This document shows positions 45,545 through 53,769 of a stretch of 64,000 nt of DNA, one piece after another. The position numbers and the translations under genes were made by a program. Each line of letters begins with the position of its first letter. Position 1 is the stretch's first letter. The notes below the pieces were generated by a model. The model saw only the letters and a list, made by a program, of their open reading frames with translations. It was not told the origin of the DNA and did no database searches. This stretch comes from Sphingomonas sp. Y57 (GTDB lineage Bacteria; Pseudomonadota; Alphaproteobacteria; Sphingomonadales; Sphingomonadaceae). Location of the stretch: NCBI RefSeq assembly GCF_001015195.1, contig NZ_LDES01000040.1, positions 123,353-187,352 on the forward strand, read 5' to 3'.

Positions 45545-46507
45545 TCAGGCGGACATCCTCAGCCCATCGTCCTCCGGCGAGATTTCCTCGGCCAGGATTC
45601 GCGCGGTCGGCCAGGCACCGCTCTCCACCAGATCGGCGACCCGGCGCTGGAGCATCATGCTGAGCTGGGTAACCGAGGCCGATCCGATCCGCTCGTAGGA
45701 CGTGGCGATGGTCCAGGATACTTCCAGACCCCTGATGGGCGTGGCGCGGATGTCGCTGTCGGCCAGGAGCACCACCGCACCGCTGGGCACGATGCCGGGG
45801 CCGGCGCCGGCGCGCACCAGGTCGATCACGAGCGAAGCCGTGGTAACCTCGACCCGGAAGGTCGGCGGCACCGGCATGGAGTTGAACTGTTCTTCGAAAA
45901 AGGTCCTGACGGTGTTGGGGTAGCCGCACAACAGCAGGGCCTGCCCGGCCAGGTCCTCGACGTCGATCGCCGGTCCAAATCGATTAGGAACGTCGGCTCG
46001 CTCGACGAGGCACATCCCGTCCGCCAGCAACGGTCGGTGATTGAGTCCCCGCGAAGGGGTCAATGTCGTGATGATCGCGAGATCGATCTGACCGTTTATC
46101 AGGGCGTCACGGAGGTTCGCGCTGGAATTCACCGTGACGTTCAGCGTCACGCCAGGAAATTCCTGGAGGAACGCGGCGACAACCGGCGCCGTGATGATCG
46201 ACTGCATCGATTGCGGCACGCCGAGCGTGACCGAGCCATGCGGCTTTCCCAGATTGGCGGACATGTCATCCGTCAGCAGCTTCACCCGGCTCAGAATGTC
46301 CACGGCGTGCGCGTAGAACTGCACCCCCGCGTCGGTCAGGGTGACCCCGTTGCTGTGCCGGATAAATACCTGCTGGCCGATCTCGCATTCGAGACTGGCC
46401 ATCGAGCGGCTCAGGGCGGGCTGTGCGACACAAAGCTGGTGAGCCCCGCGCGCGAAGCTCCTGGCATCCGCAATGGCTTTAAAATAACGAAGTTGACGCA
46501 GGTCCAT
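45545..46507 (-). CDS. LysR-family transcriptional regulator
   Basis: 320 residues with the LysR helix-turn-helix (RQLRYFKAIADARSFARGAH, CVAQPALSRSMASLECEIGQQVF in parts) and an effector domain. ATG 46507 is preferred because AGGA lies upstream at a suitable distance; ATG 46516 adds three residues. It is not directly divergent from a metabolic gene; the next gene on its left is the alpha/beta hydrolase, read in the opposite direction. Target unknown. Confidence 0.9.
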   Translation of the reverse strand: MDLRQLRYFKAIADARSFARGAHQLCVAQPALSRSMASLECEIGQQVFIRHSNGVTLTDAGVQFYAHAVDILSRVKLLTDDMSANLGKPHGSVTLGVPQSMQSIITAPVVAAFLQEFPGVTLNVTVNSSANLRDALINGQIDLAIITTLTPSRGLNHRPLLADGMCLVERADVPNRFGPAIDVEDLAGQALLLCGYPNTVRTFFEEQFNSMPVPPTFRVEVTTASLVIDLVRAGAGPGIVPSGAVVLLADSDIRATPIRGLEVSWTIATSYERIGSASVTQLSMMLQRRVADLVESGAWPTARILAEEISPEDDGLRMSA

Positions 46508-46824
46508 GCCACCCATCCTGATGATCGGCCCGCGCGCATCATCAGGTGCGGGCCCCGAAATCGCAGGTCGGCTGCGGATGACGATGAAGGACTCGCGTGA
46601 AAACCCGCTTGGGAGACGCTGCCATCACCGGAGAAAATCCGCAGACATCGTCGAACTTATAGATCGATCGGACAGTTACTACAAGCGTCGCGCTGCTTTC
46701 GGTGTGCGCTTGCGCGTCGGAAGGGCCTGCGCTCTCCGCTTTCCAGGGCCGGGGTCGCTTCGAGAATGGAGAATGTCGAAACCGAATTCCTTGGCGGGCA
46801 CATTCCGGTCAAGTGGACACAAGG
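46508..46824. other. Gene-free region of about 320 bp
   Basis: Between the LysR start and the TetR stop no frame shows homology. It should contain the LysR promoter. I see no repeats of note. Confidence 0.55.
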
Positions 46825-47562
46825 CTATCCGTCGACAAACACCAGATGATTGATGAACTCTACCGCGCTTTCGATTTCGGCCGAACTGAACGGGTTTCGA
46901 TTGGTGAGGTATTGATATTCTGCCGCGACGGAGAATGGAATCGCGGCCATGGCAATGATCGCGTAGCGCAAGCGAGCCGGATTGCCGCTGCGAACTTTTC
47001 CTTCTTCCTGTCCCTTCACTATCAATTCGACGATCTTGTTGAAGTCTTTTCGTGTGTAATTCTCGCACACCCAAGCAAGGCGCTCTGACGGTTGATGAGC
47101 TTCTTGCGCCATCATCCGGTGGAGAGCAGGAAGTTCGGCAAACATCATCACGTAGTTTCTGATGACGGCGCGCAGCTTTTCGGCTGCGGATTTGGCTCCG
47201 ACGTCGATATCGTCGTGCAGGATCGACGATGCGGTGTTGTGGGAGTTCACATATTCGGCCACTGCCTTCCAGAGGTGGTCCTTGGTCTGGAAGTGATAGA
47301 GGAGCAGTGATTGCGATACGTGCGCGTCTTCGGCAATCAACCTTGTCGAAGTGCCCTCGAAACCATAGCGTGAAAAGCCTTCCAAGGCTGCTTCTAATAT
47401 ACGGTTTCTGACCTCTACGGGACGGCGCTGCCGTTTCTTCTGGCTCGTCTCCGTCGCTTTCACGACGTTGCCGGACGGTTCGGCTGCGATCTTTCTCGGA
47501 CGGCTGGTCGGTGCTTTGACGGTAGTTTTGGCCGCCTGGTTTCGACGAGGTGTATTCGACAT
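46825..47562 (-). CDS. TetR-family transcriptional regulator with a basic N-terminal extension
   Basis: 245 residues. A Lys/Arg-rich, disordered ~40-residue N-terminus (KTTVKAPTSRPRKIAAEPSG) precedes the helix-turn-helix ILEAALEGFSRYGFEGTSTRLIAEDAHVSQSLLLYHF (in parts). The C-terminal ligand domain resembles the CerR type (LHRMMAQEAHQPSERLAWV). The long basic N-terminus is unusual for TetR. Its neighbours are decayed genes, so the original target may be lost. Confidence 0.88.
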   Translation of the reverse strand: MSNTPRRNQAAKTTVKAPTSRPRKIAAEPSGNVVKATETSQKKRQRRPVEVRNRILEAALEGFSRYGFEGTSTRLIAEDAHVSQSLLLYHFQTKDHLWKAVAEYVNSHNTASSILHDDIDVGAKSAAEKLRAVIRNYVMMFAELPALHRMMAQEAHQPSERLAWVCENYTRKDFNKIVELIVKGQEEGKVRSGNPARLRYAIIAMAAIPFSVAAEYQYLTNRNPFSSAEIESAVEFINHLVFVDG

Positions 47563-47755
47563 CGCTGACCGTTCATCCGGGCTGGGTTTCGCTCATCGTC
47601 AGATGGCCCAACGTCGGTAAATCTTCAACCCTGCTTGATCAGTCGCTCCATAAAATCCGGATGCGGTTCCGCGACGCCGGCATCGCGAACCGGTCGCACC
47701 ATGGCGATCGACGCCTCCCCCCTGTGGAGCGAGAAGCGCGCCGCCGCCGCCATTC

Positions 47756-47985
47756 TCAGGAACTGGCCTTCTCCCGGCAACTGATCGATGCTGCAGCATG
47801 TCGCCCCGCGCGACGGCCCGAAAAGGCTCCGTCAGCCAGCGACATGCCACTGAAATAGCCGACCGAGCAGATGCCGACCGCCGACCGCCCCGCAGCGTGC
47901 AGACCTTTTATCGGAACCCCATCCTCCTTCAGGATCTCGCCGGTCTCCTCATCGACCTTCAGGCCGAATTTCCTCGGGCTGCGGG
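47756..47985 (-). pseudogene. C-terminal remnant of a KstD-like FAD-dependent oxidoreductase
   Basis: The minus strand from about 47985 encodes FGLKVDEETGEIL, VPIKGLHAAGRSAVGICS and SGMSLADGAFSGRRAGRHAA, the C-terminal FAD-binding signature of 3-ketosteroid delta-1-dehydrogenase/fumarate reductase-type flavoproteins. Nothing upstream encodes the N-terminal GxGxxG part; instead a short-chain dehydrogenase fragment begins at about 47991 on the other strand. This is a deletion or inversion scar. Confidence 0.8.
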
Positions 47986-47990
47986 CCATA

Positions 47991-48491
47991 TCGGAAAAAG
48001 TCCTGCAATCGATGCCGGCAGGGGGATCGATCGTGTCGATCGCGACGCAACTGCCTCCGCTTCCGGCCGATCTTTCGGCCATGAGGGCGTTCATCGATCT
48101 GCCCCTGTCCGAGGCGATCGATTATTGCCGGGCCCATCCCGAAGAGGTCGGAGACGGTTACGGCTTCTCGAAATATCGGCTCGTGGTCTGGTCGCTCGAT
48201 GCGGCGTTGAAGCATGCGAGCTGCGGCATTCGGATCAACCTGGTCTATCCGGGAATGACGGAGTCTCCCTTGATCAGGGATTTCCTTCGCGCTGGCGGAC
48301 CTATGGCACGGGCACGGCAGGAAGCGGGCGCGTTCGACCGTCTCACGGCCGTGTTCGGGCGATCCGCTCAGGCGCGCGAAGTGGCGTGGCCGGTCGTGTT
48401 TCTTGCCAGCGACGCGGCCAGCTACATCACGGGCGCGCGTCTTCCGGTCGAGGGCGGCTATCTGACGGCTGCGGAACTCGGCCGATTGTAA
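47991..48491 (+). pseudogene. N-terminally truncated short-chain dehydrogenase
   Basis: From about 47991 the plus strand encodes the C-terminal two thirds of an SDR: GGSIVSIATQLP, the active-site YGFSKYRLVVW (Tyr-x-x-x-Lys), INLVYPGMTESPLI and FLASDAASYITGARLPVEGGY. The Rossmann glycine motif and first ~100 residues are missing. The homology starts within a few bases of where the flavoprotein remnant ends. No suitable start codon with ribosome-binding site is visible; ATG 48012 would give an inactive fragment. Confidence 0.8.
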
Positions 48492-48798
48492 ACTACTCTG
48501 CTCAGGCCGTTGCTTGACTTGTCGCCGGATGGAGCGTCCGCCTTTGCAGACCGCCCGCGATGGCTGGTCCGGTTGAAGAGTTGGTTGATACGCGCTTCGA
48601 CGTCGACCGGAAGCAGCAACTATGTCCGCTCTTAGCTTTCGAGCGCCTCGGTCCAGGTGATTGAGGTTGGAAGTCGAAGACGAGACCCGCCTGCGCCTGG
48701 AGATATGCACCACGCGCCGGGTGCCTCCGTGCGGAGTCTGAAAAGGGATTGAGGTGAGTGGTCTGTTCTATGAATGGCTTGCTCATATATTGCTGATG
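48492..48798. other. Gene-free region of about 310 bp
   Basis: Lies between the SDR remnant and the acyl-CoA ligase stop. No homology or clear repeat was recognised in either strand. Confidence 0.55.
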
Positions 48799-50331
48799 TT
48801 AAGGTTTCACCCAATATTTCTCCCTGAGCAGGCGCTTGTAGAGCTTGCCGGTAGGATGGCGTGGTAGATCGCGTAGGAAGTCGATCTGTCGTGGGACTTT
48901 TACTCCAGAAAGATGATCTCGCGCGAAGCGGTCGAGTTCGTCAGCGAGGCTACGGCCAGCATCAGCCCAGTCGAGGGGCTGTACGATAGCGATGACTTTC
49001 TCTCCCATATCCTCGTCTGGAGCGCCGATCACCGCTACGTCCGCCACCTTCGGATGCAGCACGAGCAGATTTTCTATCTCCTGGGGGTAGATGTTCACTC
49101 CGCCCGAGATGATGGTGAAGCTCTTCCGGTCGGTGAGATAGAGGTAACCCTCCTCGTCAAGCCGGCCGATGTCGCCGAGGGTCGTCCAGCCCAACGCGTT
49201 GCGGCTCTCGGCCGTCTTGGCGGCATCGTTATGATATTCGAAGGCCGGACCGTCGGCGAAATAGATCAGCCCCTCCTCGCCATCGGGCAGCGGCCAGCCA
49301 TCGTCGCCGCAGATCCGCACAGAGCCGACCATCGAGCGGCCAACCGATCCGGGCTTGCGCACCCATTCGTCGGCGCTGATCGCGGTGAGTCCATTGCTTT
49401 CGGTGCCCGCATAATATTCCCATAGGATCGGTCCCCACCAAGCGATCATCGCGTGCTTGATCGGAACCGGGCAAGGCGCGGCGGCATGAATCGCGACGCG
49501 CAGTGACGAGATGTCGTATCGCTCGCGCACGTCGTCCGGCAGCTTTAGCATGCGGACAAAATGGGTGGGCACAAACTGTCCGGCAGTGATGCCGTAGCGC
49601 TCGATCAGGTCGAGCGCGATCTCCGAATCGTAGCGCTCCATGAGGATCACGGTGCCGCCCAGGCGTTGCACAAGCATCGACCAGCGCAGCGGCGCCGCGT
49701 GATATAGCGGCGCGGGGCAGAGATAGACGCTGTTCTCGTCGAAGCCGAACTGCTCCATGGCGAGGGGAGCGATCGGCGGTGGCGTGTCGAGCGGGCCTTC
49801 CGGCAGTGGTGCGCGGACGCCCTTCGGTCGACCGGTCGTGCCCGAGGAATAGAGCATGTCGCCGCCATGCGTCTCATCGGGAATCGGCTCCACGGGCATG
49901 GCGCCGCGATCCGCGAGGAAGTCGCCGAAGCCGGGAAGCGGATCGCCGAGCATGTACGGCCTGATCGCATCGCCGAGATTTTGCGCCAGTACTGACGCGA
50001 CGCTGCCCAGCGCGGCGGAACTCACGAAAACCGTCGCGCCGCTGTCGCGCAGGATGAACTCGGCTTCGTCGGGTTTCAGTCGGGATGAGATGCAGACCAG
50101 GTAGAGCCCGGCCCGCTGGATCGACCAGGCGATCTCCAGGAAGGCGGGGTGGTTCTCCAGCATTACGGCGACCATGTCGCCGCGCCGCAGGCCCAGCTTG
50201 CGGAACAGGTGAGCACCCTGGTTCGAGCGGGCGTCGAGCTGCGCGTAGCTGGTCGTCTCGCCGCTCAGCGCCATGATGAGGGCGGGTTTGTCCGGCGTCC
50301 GGGCGGCGACTTGTGACGGGTGCATCGTCAT
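48799..50331 (-). CDS. Acyl-CoA synthetase (AMP-forming)
   Basis: 510 residues of the ANL superfamily. P-loop-like motif LYSSGTTGRPKGV near residue 165, YYAGTESNG, then GWTTLGDIGRLDEEGYLYLTDRKS and ISGGVNIYPQEIEN, and the C-terminal Lys region PRHPTGKLYKR. It activates a carboxylic acid to its CoA thioester. It follows the aldehyde dehydrogenase stop by 3 bp, so the product of that enzyme may be its substrate. Third gene of an ADH-ALDH-ligase operon. Confidence 0.93.
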   Translation of the reverse strand: MTMHPSQVAARTPDKPALIMALSGETTSYAQLDARSNQGAHLFRKLGLRRGDMVAVMLENHPAFLEIAWSIQRAGLYLVCISSRLKPDEAEFILRDSGATVFVSSAALGSVASVLAQNLGDAIRPYMLGDPLPGFGDFLADRGAMPVEPIPDETHGGDMLYSSGTTGRPKGVRAPLPEGPLDTPPPIAPLAMEQFGFDENSVYLCPAPLYHAAPLRWSMLVQRLGGTVILMERYDSEIALDLIERYGITAGQFVPTHFVRMLKLPDDVRERYDISSLRVAIHAAAPCPVPIKHAMIAWWGPILWEYYAGTESNGLTAISADEWVRKPGSVGRSMVGSVRICGDDGWPLPDGEEGLIYFADGPAFEYHNDAAKTAESRNALGWTTLGDIGRLDEEGYLYLTDRKSFTIISGGVNIYPQEIENLLVLHPKVADVAVIGAPDEDMGEKVIAIVQPLDWADAGRSLADELDRFARDHLSGVKVPRQIDFLRDLPRHPTGKLYKRLLREKYWVKP

Positions 50332-50334
50332 CGG

Positions 50335-51792
50335 TCAGGCGGGCACGGCGCCGTCGGACGGCGTGACCTGGCGTCCGGCCTTGTGGATGGAGATGGTCTG
50401 CGGATTGGTATATTCAAGCACGCCTTCCAGACCGTTCTCGGCGCCGAGGCCCGATTGCTTGTGGCCGCCGAAGACCGCGAAGGGAGACAGGTTCTGGACC
50501 TCGTTGACCCACACCGTTCCCGCCTCCAGCTGGGAGGCAATGGCCGTGGCCTGCTCGACGTCCGCCGACCAGACCGATGCCGCAAGCCCGAAGATCGTAT
50601 CGTTCGCGCGTGCAATGGCTTCGTCGACATGGGCGAACTTCAACAGCGGCAGGACCGGCCCGAACGCCTCCTCCTGGACGACACGGCTGTTCTCGGGCGG
50701 ATTGTCGACGATCGTCACGGGGATGAAGAAACCCGGGCCATCGGAAATGTCGCCACCGATCAGGAAGTCATGGCCGTTGGCATGCGAGTCCGCGATCAGC
50801 GCCCTGACGCGTTCATACTGCTGCCGGTTCTGCACCGGCCCCAACCGCACGTCGGCATCGGTGCCGTTCCCGACCCTGACCCTTTCCGCGACCGCGACGA
50901 TCGCTGCCTTCAAGCGGTCGTAGATCGCCTCGTGGATGTAGAGACGCTTGGTGGCGATGCAGATCTGACCCGAATTGCTGAACGCGGCCCAGAAAAGCTG
51001 CTCTGCCACCGCCTCGACGTCGACGTCGGGCATGACGATGGCCGGGTCGTTGCCGCCCAACTCCAGTGTGACCCGCTTCAGATTGGCGGCGCAGCTCGCC
51101 ATCACCCGCTTGCCGGTCGCCGTCGAGCCGGTGAAGCTGACCTTGTCGATCCCGGGATGGGCGGTGATGAGCGGGCCCAGTTGATCGCCCCCGGTCACGA
51201 CGTTCAGCACGCCCGGCGGCAGGATGTCGCGCAGCAGTTCGCCGAGCTTGAGCATGGTGAGGGGCGTGAAGGGCGACGGCTTCACCACGACGGTGTTGCC
51301 GGCCAGCAGGGCCGGTGCGATCTTCCAGACCCCGAGAAGCATTGGGTAGTTCCACGGCACGATGCCCGCCACGACCCCGATCGGAACGCGGTACGTCACG
51401 CGCTGGCGCTCGTCGCTGTCCTCGCTGACGATGGTCGGCAGATCGAAGCTGGCGATCGATTCGCACCAGTAGCTGGCGCCCTCCAGTTCGCCGCGCGCTT
51501 CGGCCAGCGGCTTGCCCTGCTCGGCGGTCAGCAGCTTCGCCAGCGACTCGATATTATCGGAAATGGCCCCGGCAATCGCCCTGAGGAGGGCCCGGCGCTC
51601 GTCGAGCGCCAGCCCGCGCCAGCCGGGGAAGGCGGCCCGGGCGGCGGCGACCGCCGCGTCGAGTTCGGCGGCTCCCGCGTCCGGAACGCTGGTGATCGAC
51701 CGTTCGGTGGCGGGATCGATCACCTTGAGCCGGGCGGCGGTGTCGACTGCGCGGCCGTCGATCGTCATGCTGTAATCGGCATCGAAGCGCAT
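50335..51792 (-). CDS. NAD(P)-dependent aldehyde dehydrogenase
   Basis: 485 residues. AGIVPWNYPMLLGVWKIAP, KVSFTGSTATGKRVM, the catalytic Glu in TLELGGNDPAIV and the catalytic Cys in FSNSGQICIATKR. It lies 3 bp after the alcohol dehydrogenase stop and 3 bp before the acyl-CoA ligase start; the tight spacing indicates alcohol, aldehyde and acid are processed in series. Confidence 0.94.
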   Translation of the reverse strand: MRFDADYSMTIDGRAVDTAARLKVIDPATERSITSVPDAGAAELDAAVAAARAAFPGWRGLALDERRALLRAIAGAISDNIESLAKLLTAEQGKPLAEARGELEGASYWCESIASFDLPTIVSEDSDERQRVTYRVPIGVVAGIVPWNYPMLLGVWKIAPALLAGNTVVVKPSPFTPLTMLKLGELLRDILPPGVLNVVTGGDQLGPLITAHPGIDKVSFTGSTATGKRVMASCAANLKRVTLELGGNDPAIVMPDVDVEAVAEQLFWAAFSNSGQICIATKRLYIHEAIYDRLKAAIVAVAERVRVGNGTDADVRLGPVQNRQQYERVRALIADSHANGHDFLIGGDISDGPGFFIPVTIVDNPPENSRVVQEEAFGPVLPLLKFAHVDEAIARANDTIFGLAASVWSADVEQATAIASQLEAGTVWVNEVQNLSPFAVFGGHKQSGLGAENGLEGVLEYTNPQTISIHKAGRQVTPSDGAVPA

Positions 51793-51795
51793 GGC

Positions 51796-52914
51796 TTACT
51801 CCTGGAAATCCGCTTCAGGCACGAGCACCGCCTTGACGCAGACGCCGTCATGCTGATCGCGCACGGCGTCGTTGATGTCGTCCAGCCGATAGCTCCTGAT
51901 CAGCCGGTCGAAGGGGAAGCGACCCTGCCGGTGCAGGTCGATCAGCTCGGGTATGAAGTGGTCGGGCTCGCTGTCGCCTTCGATGATCCCCTTGATCGAG
52001 AAGCCGAAGGTGATCGCGTTGGCGATCGGTATCGATATCGCGGCATCGGCGACTGACGGAACGCCGACCAGCCCGATGACGCCGTGCGACCCGAGATATC
52101 CCAGCGCCGCTTCCAGAGCGGGGACGACGCCGCTGGTGTCGAGCACAGTGTCGACGCCGTGGGGCACGAGTGCGCGGACGCGGTCGACCACGGCCTCGGC
52201 GAGCGGATCGATCGCGTGGGTCGCGCCGAGTTCGAGCGCCAGCGCCCGCCGCTCCGCCTTGGGTTCGATCACGATGATTTGCGCGCATTCGCGAATGGCT
52301 GCCGCCATGATAGCGCTCAGGCCGACGGTGCCGGCGCCGATCACGGCGAGCGTGGAGCCTGCCTTGCAGTCGAGCGAGTTCATGATCGCGCCCGCACCGG
52401 TCTGCACGCCGCAACCGAGCGGCGCATAGGTCACGCTCGACAGCTCGGGCGCGATCCTGACGACGTTGCGCTCATAGGCGAGTGCGTGCGTAGCGAAGGA
52501 GGACTGGCCGAAGAAGTTGCTCGACACCGGCGCGGCGCCGGCACGCAGCGCCTTGCTGCCGTCGGTGCGCTGCCCGACGAAGTTTAGTTCGGGCAGGCGA
52601 CGGCAATAGGCCGAATGTCCCTCCGAGCAGCGGTCGCAGCCCCCGCACGAGCGGAATGTCAGCAGCACCTTGTCGCCCGGCCCGACCTTGGTGACCTTCG
52701 CGCCCACCCGCTCGACGATCCCGGCGCCCTCATGGCCGAGCACCGCCGGCAGCGACACCGCCGTCTCCATGTCGCGGAACACGATATCGGTATGGCACAG
52801 TCCGACGGCTTCGATGCGGACGAGGATCTCGTCTTCGCGCGGATCGTCCAGAGTCAGCGTCGCAACGTCGAAATCCGTCCGACCGCGGTGCGCAACGGCC
52901 GCCTTGATCCGCAT
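51796..52914 (-). CDS. Zinc-dependent alcohol dehydrogenase
   Basis: 372 residues, medium-chain dehydrogenase. The catalytic zinc site is in GLCHTDIVF and GHEGAGIVE, the structural zinc Cys set in CGGCDRCSEGHSAYC, and the NAD-binding glycines in VIGAGTVGLSAI. AGGAGGGG precedes ATG 52914; twelve upstream in-frame codons have no homology. First gene of the ADH-ALDH-ligase operon; an AT-rich palindrome lies 38 bp before the start. Similar to aryl/allyl alcohol dehydrogenases. Confidence 0.93.
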   Translation of the reverse strand: MRIKAAVAHRGRTDFDVATLTLDDPREDEILVRIEAVGLCHTDIVFRDMETAVSLPAVLGHEGAGIVERVGAKVTKVGPGDKVLLTFRSCGGCDRCSEGHSAYCRRLPELNFVGQRTDGSKALRAGAAPVSSNFFGQSSFATHALAYERNVVRIAPELSSVTYAPLGCGVQTGAGAIMNSLDCKAGSTLAVIGAGTVGLSAIMAAAIRECAQIIVIEPKAERRALALELGATHAIDPLAEAVVDRVRALVPHGVDTVLDTSGVVPALEAALGYLGSHGVIGLVGVPSVADAAISIPIANAITFGFSIKGIIEGDSEPDHFIPELIDLHRQGRFPFDRLIRSYRLDDINDAVRDQHDGVCVKAVLVPEADFQE

Positions 52915-52952
52915 TACCACCCCTCCTGTTTCCTGTAAAAAATTAATCACCC

Positions 52953-52964
52953 AATTATATAATT
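52953..52964. promoter_or_regulatory. AT-rich palindrome upstream of the alcohol dehydrogenase
   Basis: AATTATATAATT, a perfect 12-bp palindrome, 38 bp upstream of the ADH start and in the gap to the divergent TetR gene. An identical palindrome, with one more shared base, lies at 63883-63894. Such AT runs are striking in this GC-rich sequence. Confidence 0.55.
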
Positions 52965-53123
52965 ATTGTCAAGCGGTTGAACCACAATCGTGCGAGTAGG
53001 GCTGGACAGAGATATAACGATGCAATTACCTAAGATATGACGCCGCGCCTATATGGGCGGTTGCACCGCGAAGACAGACAGCGCAAAGATTGCGTGAAGG
53101 ACAACGGAATGGAAGCCAGATAG

Positions 53124-53762
53124 GTGGTTCGCTCGACCGGTTTGGAGAATGCCAGCGGACAGAAGCTGAGCGCACGCGACTCCCTGCTGCAGGCCGCAGG
53201 CGAATTGATGAACGAGCGGGACACCCTCGACATCTCGCTCGGTGAAATTTCGGCGAGGGCACAGGCGAACTCGGCGCTCGTCAAATATTATTTCGGCAAC
53301 AAGCACGGGCTGCTGCTCGCGCTGATTGAGCGGGACGTCGTCAAGTCGCTCGTCCAGCTCGAGCATCTGGTGGAGAGCGACATCTCGCCGGTCGAGAAGA
53401 TGCGCATCCACATCGCGGGCCTGATCAACACCTATTTCCGTAGCCGCTACCTGAACAAGCTGCTGTTCATGCTGCTGCGAGAAAGCACGCCCGAACAGGG
53501 GCAGGAGATTTCCGATCGGCTGGTGAAGCCTGCGGCCGACGCGCAACGCCGGATCCTGGAAGAAGGATTGGCGAAGGGACAGTTTCGTCCCGTCGACCCG
53601 ATGCTCTTCTACTTCACGGTGATCGGGGCTTGCGACCAGCTCTTCACGGCGGGCTTCGCGCTCAAGTTCGTATTCGGCAAGGACGAGCTCGACGAGGATG
53701 TGAAGCGCGACCTCATCGCCCACACCACCAGCGTCCTCCTCGCCGGTATCGCGGCGCCCTGA
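53124..53762 (+). CDS. TetR-family transcriptional regulator
   Basis: 212 residues. The HTH is LLQAAGELMNERDTLDISLGEISARAQANSALVKYYFGNKHGLLLAL (in parts), followed by a helical ligand domain. Start is GTG 53124, next to an in-frame TAG at 53121; an alternative TTG lies 18 nt later. Divergent from the alcohol dehydrogenase operon, so it is the best candidate to bind the AATTATATAATT palindrome. Confidence 0.87.
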   Translation: MVRSTGLENASGQKLSARDSLLQAAGELMNERDTLDISLGEISARAQANSALVKYYFGNKHGLLLALIERDVVKSLVQLEHLVESDISPVEKMRIHIAGLINTYFRSRYLNKLLFMLLRESTPEQGQEISDRLVKPAADAQRRILEEGLAKGQFRPVDPMLFYFTVIGACDQLFTAGFALKFVFGKDELDEDVKRDLIAHTTSVLLAGIAAP

Positions 53763-53769
53763 TCCCGGC

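Noticed and set aside
47599..47755. 43-codon frame starting just after the flavoprotein remnant stop
   Set aside because: TGAGAATG spacing is suggestive, but no homology and no ribosome-binding site support a gene.
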